Shown in pieces: positions 20,871 to 31,211 of a stretch of DNA of 64,000 bases. Each line of letters begins with the position of its first letter. The first letter of the stretch is position 1. The stretch lies in contig OU015569.1 of the NCBI GenBank assembly GCA_907165135.1, positions 8,308,501-8,372,500 of the forward strand, read 5' to 3'. Source of the DNA: Oikopleura dioica (lineage: Eukaryota > Chordata > Appendicularia > Copelata > Oikopleuridae). The translations under genes were made by a program, and so were the position numbers. The notes under the pieces are model-generated. The model was not told where the DNA came from, made no database searches, and worked only from the letters and a program-made list of their open reading frames with translations.

Positions 20871-22067
20871 CTATTTGACGAGGTTGAGGGAATGGAGTCG
20901 GTCTTTTGTTTCCCAGCCGGCGTAGCCCAAACTCGAAAGTTGCTTTTTGATGCGCGAAAGTTTGCTATCTACTTCGTTTTCAACAATAGGAATTTCGAAG
21001 CGATTTTTCAGTTCGAAGTCAACCGGGCTCAGTGATGGCAGATTGAACACTTCTGCCGGGCGGGAGATGATGTCTTCCAAGCGCAGAAGCGTACACTTGC
21101 CCGAGTAGGTTTTCGCGATTTCGGTGCACTGCGGAATCAGGTTCTCGAGCATCTAAACCGAAACCATTCTATTTCGATTCTTTTACAAATTACGACTCAC
21201 AAGAACATATTCACTGATTGCATCCATGTAGTGGTCCGAGGTAGGCAGTGTATGGCGTTCGTTGACGACTTCGAGTGCCCACTGTCGCGGGTTTTGAACG
21301 ATAAGTCCTATCTGTGCCGTTGGCGTCATGTTAAAAGCTTTCTCCGCGACTTCGAGAAGCTCTTTCTCGACTGTCCTAAAATCAAAACTAGCCACTGTAG
21401 AAATAGCGACTCTTACTTTTCAAGCGCTTGCTTTGTCGAGCGTTTCCCAGTCGTTCCAATTTTCACGGCGCTAGGAGAGTCTACGTCGTTCTTCGCTCTG
21501 GTGTAGCTTCTGAACTGCTCTCGAAGCAGTGGCATGATGTACAGTTCTCCGCCATACGCTTGCTGTGCGCTTTTGATCGGAACTGATCCAAACAGGGATC
21601 CTCTAATAACGTCCCTCATCATTTCCTAAAGAGTTTTTAGTCTGTTGATTTGTTTTCACCGAGATTTTTACCATTCCACAACCAGCTTGATCTAATCTAG
21701 GCGCTTCTTTTGGCGATCTGTACCAATCAGACGCCTTTTTGAAGAAGTACTCGGAAGCAACTCGGAATCCATCTGAGCCAAACGAAAACTCCTCCGATTC
21801 TTCAAATAACTTTTCCAAAATGTCGTTTTGCCTCTCAAGTGTAGGGGCGAATAAAGTTATTGGTGATGTTGTCGCTTTACTAGGGATAGCTTATTTTTAT
21901 GTAAAAGTCATTCAATCGACGAACGGTAGAAAGGGCTGAGAGTCGAGTTCAAGTTGTTCGAGTGTTTTAGAGCAGAATCTGTCCGAATAGCCAAAGTAGA
22001 ATGAGGTAAGGACTGAACTCAGCCAAAACAACTGATAGCTGTTTAGACGAAATCGAGCCACAGACAT
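20871..22067 (-). CDS. CHST-family (GlcNAc/Gal 6-O-type) sulfotransferase-like Golgi protein
   Basis: A type II membrane start (MSVARFRLNSYQLFWLSSVL) is followed by FGSDGFRVASEYF and EMMRDVIRGSLFG, which mirrors the FEPxxH...RDLxRxxFxC part of carbohydrate sulfotransferases. Then come QIGLIVQNPRQWALEVVNER, in the position of the 3'-PAPS motif (IHLVRDPRAVxxSR), and YSGKCTLLRLEDIISRPAEV, matching YxxRYEDLxxxP. It ends HSLNLVK with TAG at 20871. Splicing the first exon (22067 to ~21923) in phase 0 to AGGCAAAACGAC at ~21830 gives one continuous frame. RDPR is changed to QNPR, so PAPS binding may be weakened. Identification is by pattern order only. Confidence 0.55.
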
Positions 22068-22227
22068 ATCTTAAAAATGCTAATCAGAGAAGAGTAAGAG
22101 TAAGAAGAATAAGAAAAATATTTTTATGAAGTAGAAAATAGAGCAAATAAAAGATGTTGAGGGTTGGGTTTCTTATCGGCGTTCGGCGAGGTTCAATTTT
22201 GAAATGTCGAAGGGATCTGCTCGAGTA

Positions 22228-23204
22228 TTAAACTTGAAACTCTGTCCAGATTTTATCTAAAAAGCATTTGTATAAGGCGAGTCTGTTGACTGTAACCTTG
22301 TAAACGTCCACGGCATCCGCTGGATTCAAATGCGACCTCAGATCTAATTTGTTTCTGCTTGAGGAAGTCTTCTTATGCTGGCCGACTTGTCTGTGTCCTT
22401 TGACGCAGTGCTCCCACAAGCATAAAGAGTCTTCTGTGCTCACCGGAGTATTTTGGAGCTCTCTTTTATACTCAGGCAAAAGTGCTCTCGACTGAAATGA
22501 TAAAATCTTCAACGAAGGAAAAGATGAATTTACTTACAGGAACAGAGATCCGCACATAATTCGTCGATAATTCCTTCGTCCCTGGTCCTGACTGAGACGC
22601 ATTTTCAGGAAAAAGTGGCACTGGAAAAAGACGCTAGGGAATAACAAAGATTACGAACGCCTGATAATTTTCATTTACGTGATTGACAGTGTAATCCTTG
22701 ATGCGATCGTCTTTCAAATCGTACGGATTGGGCGAAGACGGGCGAAATATGCCTTCAGTTTTTTTCGAGACAACTTCATGACCCTCACTTTTTTCAGACT
22801 CAAATGATTCGTCGCCGCTTTCAAGCAGTAAAAAGTTTTCGGTTTCTTTCTCAAACGAGGCGAGGCACTCTTCTTTATTCTGTCTTCGGAAGTCTGCCGC
22901 GGAAGCAACAGCATCATCTGTCAAGTTATATCTTCTCGTGTACTCTAGATGCTGCTCAATCCAGTTTCGCTCGACAAGCGGTTCCCTACAACTGCTCGTT
23001 GCAAAGAAAGCGTTTCTTTGATGACTACCTTGGGCTTGGAACTCGGTCCAAATTCAGACTTTCGAAAGAATCAAATTTTAGAGTCGACAAGTGCTTCTTC
23101 TTTTCGAGCTCCTCAGAGACTGATCCATCTCCGATAAGCCCTATTTGAATTCTTTGTTGCTCGGCATGCAATGTCTCCTTAAATTTGGCCCGATCCCGAG
23201 ACAT
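22228..23204 (-). CDS. unrecognised 280-residue protein, probable operon partner
   Basis: Four exons (23204-23029, 22985-22679, 22633-22538, 22491-22228) close in phases 2, 0, 0. The product starts MSRDRAKFKETLHAEQQRIQ and has LVERNWIEQHLEYTRRYN, a helical acidic middle (ENFLLLESGDESFESEKSEG) and a folded-looking C-terminus (LNPADAVDVYKVTVNRLALY, CFLDKIWTEFQV). No signal, membrane segment or named domain is recognised. It starts 78 bp after the stop of the SR protein, with the acceptor-like TTCAAAATTCAG between them, which fits spliced-leader processing of a shared transcript. Confidence 0.6.
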
Positions 23205-23281
23205 TCTTTAAAGAAAATTACTGAATTTTGAAGAATACACGTTTATCAATTGTAAATGAGTGCTGAGAGTCAAGGGCTAGG

Positions 23282-24975
23282 TCACCATGGCAGTTCTTCT
23301 TCTCCAGGCAGTCCAGGCCAGCCGCCTTTCGGTTCTTTTGGGCCTCCTTATATCAATATTAGAAAATATAAATTTAAAAATTCATTCACCCTGCTCGTAT
23401 TTATAATTTTCGTTATTGGCCCATTCTGGCCATTTACCACCTTTTGGCGCTGACGATTTCTCGTAGTTTTCTGGTGGTCTGATCATGGTTCCTCGGTTAG
23501 GCGACCATTCTGTCATCTTCTTTGGCTCGTTTGGACGCTCCATTGGAACACCATCAACATCATCATCATCTGAAATGAGTAGAAAGTAAACCTCGTTCGT
23601 AGAACTTCAAAATGCTTGTCGACATACCGTCAGAGGAGGATGGCCGCTTGACACGTTCTTTACGAAGTGGGAAGTCGCTGAGAGGGGATCTTTTTCGATC
23701 TCTGTCTCGACTTCGCCTTCTATTTCTGCTTCTGGAACGGCGATTTCTACTCCTTGAACGACGCCTTCTATCCTGGCTTCGAGAACGTCGTCGTCGAGGC
23801 TTGTCTTTCGAGGCTTTGTTTGCCTCAATCTTTTGTAGCTCTTTTCGCTTTTCTTCGATTAATCTTGCCTTCTCGGCATCGAGTTCTAAAATGAGCCGAT
23901 ATGAATTTGAAAAACACTTAATTTCTCACCTGCTTTTTCTTTCTCAATTTTTGAAGCTCTTCATCGATCAAACGCTGCGTGATTCTTGCAGGATCTTCGT
24001 GTTTCGGCTATTAAATACTATTAAAACATAAGAATCAAGATTACATACCTGTAGAGCTTTTCGCCCTTCAGACCAGCCAAAGCCGTCGTCGCCGTCAGCG
24101 AGCATACGCTGTCTGACATTTTCTTCTGCAATTCTTCTTTTCCTTTCGGCACTAGAAAAAATGAAACGGCGTCTTTATTTTATGATTTACCTAGCTTCAC
24201 GCTTTTCTCGATATATTTCTTCGGCGGTTTTCTCGGGTGTGATAGATATTCTAGTGTTTTTGGAGCCTGTCTTTTGCAATCTGGGTCTTCTTGGTGATCT
24301 GCTATCGCTTCGTCTTTTCGTGCGAGATCGTGAGCGTTTTCTTCTGGACCTTGAACGGGACCTTGAGCTCGACGATGATCTTGAATATCTGCCTTCTCTT
24401 CGGCGAGCTAGTCGCCTGTCTCGCTTTTTGCGATCATTGTGATATCCTTTCGAGTAGCTGTCTTCCGAAGATGAGTTACGATATGTTCTAGCCAAGTCAA
24501 GGCCTCTACGACGGCCACCAGGGCCATCATAGGCATCTGATCTTTTCACCTTCCGTGATCGTTTTCTGCTCCTCGATCTGCTTCTTGATCGGCTTCTTGT
24601 CCGCGAGCTACTACTAGATGTGGAGCTTCTACTTGAATCGCTACTTCTGCTTCTTGAGCGAGAGCGTGACTTGGATGGGCTGGATGAGACTCTTCTTTTT
24701 CGAATAGTCTGTAATTGAGTATTTTTGGAGATAGCTCCCGCATTTTTCATTCCGTTGAGTTTCTCGAATAACTTCATCACCCAGGAAGTGAAACTTTTGG
24801 ATTTGTCTTCCAGGAAAGGTTCCAGTTCAGAAGCCATTTCTTCTTCCGACTTTTTGCGGGCCAACATGACCATGATGAAGTCGGGCAGTTCATCGTCGAT
24901 GAAGGCATCCATCGTGGTGAGCTTGGATTTAATGGCCAACCGTAACCGCTGCGGAACATCGTTGCTTGTCATCAA
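23282..24975 (-). CDS. SR-rich nuclear protein with Nab2/ZC3H14-type N-terminal PWI-like domain
   Basis: Exon 1 (24975-24191) begins with a PWI-like fold very close to the ZC3H14/Nab2 N-terminus (LRLAIKSKLTTMDAFIDDEL, PDFIMVMLARKKSEEEMASE), followed by long RS-dipeptide tracts. Exons 24151-24049 and 24007-23930 and the following ones add a charged coiled coil, a second RS tract and a Gly/Pro/Trp-rich tail ending GLPGEEELPW at TGA 23282. No CCCH fingers are present, unlike ZC3H14, so an SR splicing co-factor (SRRM-like) role is more likely than poly(A) binding. The 23930/23885 junction is one base out; an extra A in the A5 run at 23934-23938 gives the natural reading KKKAELDAEKARL. Confidence 0.7.
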
Positions 24976-25435
24976 TTATTACGATATCGAATTTCTAAAG
25001 TATCACTATGAGCTATCCACGTGAAAGTAATGGAACGTTGAAGCGACGCTTTGTCTCATGTTAAAATGAAAATGAGATGAGAGAGAAATAAGTACAGTAG
25101 GTAAAGGGAGAGAAAGAATGTTTACCGGCCAGTGTGAGAGATGTTGAAGAAATCGTTTTTTCATTAGGACTTTTCATGCAAGAAAAATGGTATCGCGTTT
25201 TTTGAACTGTTAATTGTGAAAATCTGCTGCTGACGCCAAGCCCTAAATAAAAACATCAACATTCATCCATCACATTGTTGGCTCAGACTAACAAAGTCTT
25301 CGCAAGCTTATCCGTTTGCTGCAGCGATTTAATAGAAGTACGATTGAATTAATATACAGAAAAAAATAAAAGTAATTTTACATGTTGATTGCGCGATTCG
25401 GAAGAGAAGGAAAGTAAAAAAATAGCTAGGATTAC
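24976..25435. other. intergenic region
   Basis: 460 bp between the APH-1 stop and the SR-protein start (both minus). AT-rich, no supported gene. Confidence 0.4.
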
Positions 25436-26466
25436 TCAAATGTTCGTCCTTTGGTAAATATGACGTTTGGTCGCTGTGGAACTTGATGCAAGACTTTGAA
25501 TAGACTCTTCTGAGGCAGTATCGTTGACTCTTACAGGGCAATAGCCCGCCTCACGATTTACCTTGAGACCAGCTTCACGGAAAGCAAATGCGCCAGAGGC
25601 GATGACCACTACCCAAGAGGAAATCATACAGGGCCATATAGAACCTGAATTAATTTTCTCGATTGACAAGCACTCCTAATCTACCTTGGTCGTTGAAGAG
25701 TGACGTCCCAGTTGTTAATAAATGAGCGATAACAACGAAGACCGGCAGATGCCAAGAGTTTTTTAGGCCTTTATTCAAACTTGAGCCAAGAATGACTGTC
25801 CAGGAACAGTGATTGAATGTAAGTGCAGCTGATAAAAACGCACTGAAAATTAAATAAAAGATCGCACATAGAAAATATTCTTACCCAGTTATATAAAAAG
25901 ATGGACTTCCATGGGAGACACCATCGATCTCAAGACCCGGACTGCCTGGTCCAAGAGCCGCAGCCATTACATTCATTGAGTGAAAGAGACAAGAAATAGT
26001 GCCGAAGCCAAGTCCGAGTACGAATTGCCCAGATGATCCCGACATGCCCGACCTCGCGCTTCCTCGGATGTTTATTGACTCGAGCCGTTGAACTGCATTT
26101 GCTAGGCCCCAAAGACTCAAAAGTCGGAAACCCTCCTAGAGAAAAGATAGGTCCTCGTCAAGCGCATAAATCTTCTCAAACCTGGACGAAGACTGATATT
26201 AAGGCGGCGAATGTTAAATCATCTTGTAGAGCGGAGCCCGAAGGCGTCGCAGAATACCAGATTATCCAGAACAAGGAGCCCACGAGTAAAGAGACTAACC
26301 AACTAAAAACCAAATCAAAGAAACTTGTAAATTCCTTTTCTTACCAAAATCCGCCGAAGATCCAAAAGAGCACTCTGATACTGTTCGGCGCGATGAATAT
26401 GGTAAACATTGACAGTAGCGGGGCCAATGCGACACCAAGGACGCCGAGGAAGAGGCGGAAAGACAT
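25436..26466 (-). CDS. APH1: APH-1, gamma-secretase scaffold subunit
   Basis: Five exons (26466-26345, 26302-26182, 26135-25885, 25842-25685, 25644-25436). The protein keeps the family path: FFGGF/CWLVSLLVGSLFWII, FVQEGFRLL, and the transmembrane GLGFG helix motif, with the third Gly of GxxxGxxxG read as Cys. Both conserved membrane histidines are present, in LTFNHCSWTV and VVIAHLLTTG. These residues support assembly with presenilin, nicastrin and PEN-2, so it should act in Notch and APP-type intramembrane cleavage. The C-terminal tail is hydrophilic and variable. It starts 114 bp after the NDUFB5 stop, with a CATTTTAG acceptor 37 bp upstream of the ATG, suggesting an operon with NDUFB5. Confidence 0.9.
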
Positions 26467-26580
26467 GTTTAAGTCGCTCGCTTTATTTTTCTTACTCAAG
26501 ATCTAAAATGAATGCGTCAGGAAAAAGAGTGGTAATGTTGAACGTTGTTTTTGCAAATAAATAGACAGTCGTGAATTTGA

Positions 26581-27471
26581 TCATTGATCCTTGGTCTCCA
26601 CATCGTAGTTGTACCAATCTGGCTTGAGATGAGGAGATGGAGCAACACCGACGGCGGGCAGTCTGAGCGTCTCTCCAGGGTTGAATTCGACTGTAACACC
26701 TTGTCTCAAGGCACCCTACGTTTTTTGAGCATCACATCGAGTAATATGGCTGTTACCTCGCCCTTTTCAACAATAACTTTCTGGATGATTTGGTCTTTAG
26801 CTCTGAGGATTTCATTTTCGTCAGCATATTGAATCATTTCGTTTAACAATTGAGGAGCAGTTGCATGAAGGTAAGCATGCTTGTCGGCAACGCCGCCGAC
26901 GTTCTGGGCGTGGCTGTAGTATCCGCTGCTCATTCCGATTGCGCCGGTTTGGGCAGAAATTCGTCTAACGTCTTGGACCTGAAACAGAAGCATAGACACT
27001 TGAGAGTTTGAAATTTTCGTACCAATCTGTCTTTGGATCGAACTTCATCCTGGAAAAGCATGCCGGCGTATGTCTGCCAATGGGCAACCTAGATTTTAAA
27101 GGATTAAAGTGTCCAGCAAAGAAGCTGCTTACGCGTTGGGATGTGAACCAGTATTTGTAAAGGAATCGCGAAAGAGCGCTCTTGTGGAATTCGTACTCCT
27201 CGGGTGTATGCTGCTCGGGATCGTAGTAGTAAGGGCCCTCAGCGACGCCGAAAACGATGTTCATGCCAAGGCCGAGGCCAAGGCCCATGAGAAGACCCTT
27301 CATCAGATCCACAGTAAATTTGCTAAATTATTCATTAAAGGCGGAAACTCGCGCTAGAAATTGTCACCTCTTCTCATTTCGCTGGTAGATCTTCGCGCCA
27401 GCCGTTTGTTGGAAATACGCAAAGCCGCCAAAACGAAGCGATGTCAGCGGACGGCTGACTCGGCCCAACAT
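26581..27471 (-). CDS. NDUFB5: mitochondrial complex I subunit NDUFB5 (SGDH)
   Basis: Exons 27471-27368, 27322-27133, 27088-27023, 26978-26757 and 26715-26581, all in phase. The start MLGRVSRPLTSLRFGGFAYF is a basic presequence. A membrane helix (LLMGLGLGLGMNIVFGVAE) is followed by TPEEYEFHKSALSRFLYKYW, which matches the NDUFB5 block [20 protein letters not shown], and the C-terminus PDWYNYDVETKDQ matches its GPWYYYETIDK end. The middle is longer than in vertebrates. As an accessory subunit it would lie in the membrane arm of complex I. It heads a probable two-gene unit with APH1. Confidence 0.65.
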
Positions 27472-27849
27472 TTCCGCTGTCTAAATCTTAACCCGTCTTT
27501 TATTGCGATGATAATTTGATTTCACACGCGTTCAAAAGCTGTTGCAAACTAAAATCCAGTTTCACGAAGGTGACTCATCGGAAGGAATAAAATTATCAGA
27601 ATCTGCGAACATACAAATATTGCAGTATAAGAGCATTGGAAGGTTCTCTCGCGCTGAAAATATAGAGAATGGAGTTGTTTGATTGGCTCGAGAGTTGAGC
27701 GCGCTCGTAGCGCAGCAGCGCGGGACACCCTCCGGCCTCTCCGAGAATTTAACCGCTTTTCTCACTCCTTTCCAGTTCTTTTCCTAGCTCACTAAACCTC
27801 ACTCCAAACGAAATTAGTGAAGAGAAAGTGATCTTTAGTTTGCATCAGA
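27472..27849. promoter_or_regulatory. divergent promoter between NDUFB5 and MOB
   Basis: 378 bp between oppositely oriented starts, with a GC-rich centre (27640-27760) containing TGATTGGCTCG (inverted CCAAT) and short GCGC/CGCG runs. Likely shared promoter for both genes. Confidence 0.5.
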
Positions 27850-28737
27850 ATGAACAAAATCATCGAAAAAGTGCGTTCGCGGAAGCCTTCGCCCGGAGGA
27901 GGCTCCGAATCCAAGACGCCGTCAAAAAGTGCGAGCCTCTCCAGTCTCAATATCTCCTCGACGAACACACTCGGTTACGGAAACCTGCGCTGCGCAGTGG
28001 CCTTGCCAGAAGGTGAAGATCTCAATGAATGGATCGCTTACCACATTTCTGATTTCTACAAGCAGGTACGGCCAGTGGAACGCGTTCTTTTCAGATGTTT
28101 TAGAGAGGTTGAAAGACTTCGATGCTCTACGGCGCCATTCTGCCCACATGTACGACTGCCAAGTGTCCAACCATGTCAGCGGGGAAACATTGGGACGGGC
28201 TTTTCTTTCTACCAAATTATTTATTTTCAACTCATTTTCAAAGCTCGAGGAAAGTTATCTTTGGCAAGAAGTGTCCGGCTCCCAGCCGAAGCCGCTCCCA
28301 GCAGCAGAATACGTTGACAAGTAATTTTTCTCGTTTTCTCTCTATATTCGATGACTAACTTGAAGCGAAGTTTGATGACGTGGATCAACGAATTACTCGA
28401 GGATGAGAAGATGTTCCCCTCAGCTATCAATGTGCCTTTCCCAGCACAATTCCGCGACAATGCTTTTAAAATCATAAAGAGACTCTTTCGAGTTTACGCT
28501 CACATCTACCTCCATCACCTCCAGGTTAGAATCGCAAAAAAATACACTGTTTTGTCTCAAAATAGAGAACTAAGACTTCGCTCTAAGGATGTTCGGGAGA
28601 TGAAGATGGAGCCTCATCTGAACTCGAGCTTCAAGCACTTCATTTTTTTCGTGCAGGAATTCCAGCTCATTTCCTCAGAAGAACTCAAACCACTGCAGGA
28701 GGTAATCGATGTGCTCACCAAAAAAGTTCCCTGCTAG
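27850..28737 (+). CDS. MOB1: MOB kinase activator (MOB1-like)
   Basis: Exons 27850-28065, 28116 to ~28193, ~28244-28320, 28371-28524 and 28588-28737. A divergent Ser-rich N-terminus leads into [39 protein letters not shown] (first two zinc ligands) and [12 protein letters not shown] (two His ligands), ending [22 protein letters not shown] proteins bind and activate LATS/NDR kinases in Hippo and mitotic exit signalling. [11 protein letters not shown] fits MOB1 best. The exon 2 to exon 3 join has no GT: a GG or GA donor about 28188-28194 with an AG at ~28243 is required. All other introns are GT-AG, 50-63 bp. Confidence 0.8.
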
Positions 28738-29053
28738 TTTCTTCCCTTTTAATCTTTCCAAGAATTTTACTATCTTTCGAAGATGCTGTTTATCAAACTA
28801 CTGCTTTCTGTGATCTCATTCTAAATCAAGTCGCTCCAGCACAAGAATACGCTATTAGTTTTCGTTTCTTCTTTATCTGTAGCCTTCCTTTTGACTGGAT
28901 ATTTTTGTGATTGCTCATTCTTTTTTGATTTCTCTGTTCTGTAACGTTCCGAAAATTCAGCTTTTAAAATTGTTCGATTCAAAGTTCCTTTTTCCTCTTA
29001 CACGCGTGCTTATAAGTTCCATTTTTAAGAAATTCGCCATTTTGAAAGAAAAA
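28738..29053. promoter_or_regulatory. intergenic region upstream of the archease gene
   Basis: About 316 bp, T-rich, between MOB stop and the ATG at 29054. The archease frame stays open upstream of this ATG (from about 28907) but without a good start; treated as 5' UTR. Confidence 0.4.
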
Positions 29054-30463
29054 ATGGATTGGGGTATCGAAAATGACGAAGAAACATGGAGCGACGATGA
29101 CAAAGACGAAGAAATGGCAACGATGACAGTTGCAGATATTCTAGTTCTTCTGATTTCGGGCGATCTTCTCCCTACAGAAGACACGAAAAGGCTTGTTTTC
29201 AGAGATAGCTTTTCATTTTCGCCAGATGAGACGCTCGCAACTCTTTTTTTCGATGATATCCCTCCTCCTTCCAACCAGCTGCTCACCGATGCTTTGATCC
29301 ATTTTGTGTCAAAAAACGAATATCTCAAAATTTCCGAATTTCTGCGGCTTTCTCCTGTTGACGCGAACAATCTTTGGTCGAATGGGGATCTCGCCGTTCA
29401 CAGAGCAAAGTCGGTGGAGGCCCTCAAAAGGTTGAGACAAGGTGGAGCTAATCTTCTGCTTGAAAATGACGAAAAGAACAGCCCTCTCTCCCTTGCTCTC
29501 AGATCTGGAAACTCCCGAATGGCCTCTTACATTCTCTCATTTGCTGAAGACGAAGGCTCTCTGATCAATCAGCCATCTACAAAACAGTCTGGTTATTTGG
29601 AGATATTAGAATACTTTTTGCGAATTTTCGAAAATAACGATATGGACAATCAAGGGATTCACACAACCCTGCGACTCTTCAAAATGTCACTCACTTCATT
29701 TAATAGATTCGGATTAAAAGCGTCTGAATCTGACAGAGAAACAGCTCTTTCGTCTATTTGTAAGGCTGTAAATTCAAAAGAAATCTCAGAATCGGCAGTT
29801 TACGACGCCATTTACGATCAATACCCTGCTGATATTGGGAAACTCTTTGAAGAAATCATTTCTTCTTTACTTTCGGAAAGTCCTGGTGTTTTTGATGAGC
29901 CTGAATCTGATAATCTTGGCGCAAAAGCTGGCGCGAATTCTCCTCCATCGCCTGAAAAAACCCGTCGAGTTATGGAAGTAGAGAGAAACTTTGAGCATCT
30001 AGATCACACTGCTGATATTCAAATTCATTCGTGGGGAAATTCGCTAGAAGAAGCGTTTGAAAGTGCTGTGCTGGGAATGTTCGACTATTCTGTTCCATTA
30101 GAAAAAGTCGATCCACGCAAAATGATCATCATCGACTCGAGGGCGAAAAAGGGCTCAGATTTAAAAGGTTAATCTCATTTATTCTTGATCTTCTCAACCA
30201 GCAATTTCCTAGACATTCTTTTCCTTGTTATGCAGGACTGTTTGTACGAAGCCGCTACGGATCCTTACTTCATGGCTAGAGAAGCTAAAGTGCTCAGCCT
30301 CGACCGAGAGAAATGCAGCTGTAAGATGCAGCTGAAAGGGGAGGAATTCGATCTTCAGAAGCATGGCGGATTCGGAACAGAAGTTAAAGCCGTCACACAC
30401 TCAGCACTAAATATTATTGAAACAGAAAAGAAAAGCGAAGTTTGGGTCATCGTCGATATCTAA
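29054..30463 (+). CDS. ZBTB8OS: archease fused to an N-terminal ~300-residue ankyrin-like domain
   Basis: Exon 29054-30167 is one uninterrupted frame; a 45 bp intron joins it in phase 1 to 30213-30463, giving 454 residues. Residues ~310-454 are archease: NFEHLDHTADIQIHSWGNSL, EEAFESAVLGMF, GTEVKAVTHSALN and the terminal VIVDI. Archease activates the tRNA ligase RTCB for tRNA and XBP1 splicing, and the metal-site Asp and His in LDHTAD are kept. Animal archease is usually about 165 residues. Here the N-terminal part is acidic (MDWGIENDEETWSDDDKDEE) with an ankyrin-like unit (GGANLLLENDEKNSPLSLAL). No stop or splice signal separates the parts, so the fusion is direct. Alternatively, an internal start at about 29972 (MEVERNFEHL) could give free archease. 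Confidence 0.85.
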
Positions 30464-30562
30464 ACATTTTCTATTTCCTGCAGCCAAATATCTTGTTCGT
30501 TCACTGAAAATGCCTTCAAAAGAAACCAATTTTAACGTTTGGCGTTCTTAAGAGATAGTCAA

Positions 30563-31168
30563 ATGTTACGGACTAGTGTTATTCGTCGATCTCTATCATT
30601 ATCAACACAATCGATGGTTCCTGGTAGAGTTCCGTTCTGGAGAAAAGGCACAAAAGGTGAACCAGAGCCAAAAACAACAGTCAAGAGGCCCGAGTACGAA
30701 GAACACATCGACTTATCGATGCCTCACAATCGGCAAATCAAAGTAATTGACAGTAGATTATCTTCATTTTAACGAAAAATTAAGGATGGCAAACTAATCG
30801 TCAAACGAAAAGGTGACGACTGGAATGACTACACTTTTGGCGCAGAGAACGCTCGCAACACCGATCCGCTCTTTCTCTCCAAAACAGTTATGGTCGACAA
30901 TCCTGAAGACCCTGCTTCTGTTGCCATGGCGTTACAAAAATTTGAACAGTCAGTTTCTCAGAATTGTTGAAAAATTATTATTTGTTTCAGGTTTCAAACT
31001 CGTGAAGGAATAAACAGATACTACGGGTATGGATACAGATTTAAAGAAGGCAATACACAGAAACGGCGAAGGCTAGCTTATAACGAAGTCAAAAAGACGG
31101 CAAGAGATGAGCTTAAACGTAAAATTGCTTTTACTATGTTAATGCGCCAACGTTCACAGTCTGATTAA
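30563..31168 (+). CDS. MRPS21: mitochondrial ribosomal protein bS21m
   Basis: Exons 30563-30742, 30785-30948 and 30991-31168 (phases 0, 2) encode 173 residues. A basic Ser-rich presequence (MLRTSVIRRSLSLSTQSM) and a long N-terminal extension precede the S21 core: LSKTVMVDNPEDPASVAMAL (family RTVMVQEGNVESAYRTLN), RYYGYGYRFKEG and the Arg/Lys-rich helix ending KIAFTMLMRQR. The core length and end match animal MRPS21, a small-subunit mitoribosome protein. The ATG is 99 bp after the archease stop and a TTTCCTGCAG acceptor lies at 30474-30483 between them, so the two genes look like one operon. Tandem AATAAATAAATAG follows the stop. Confidence 0.85.
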
Positions 31169-31211
31169 CAATTCAAATTAAATAAATAAATAGTTTCTTC
31201 CGGTCGTGTCT

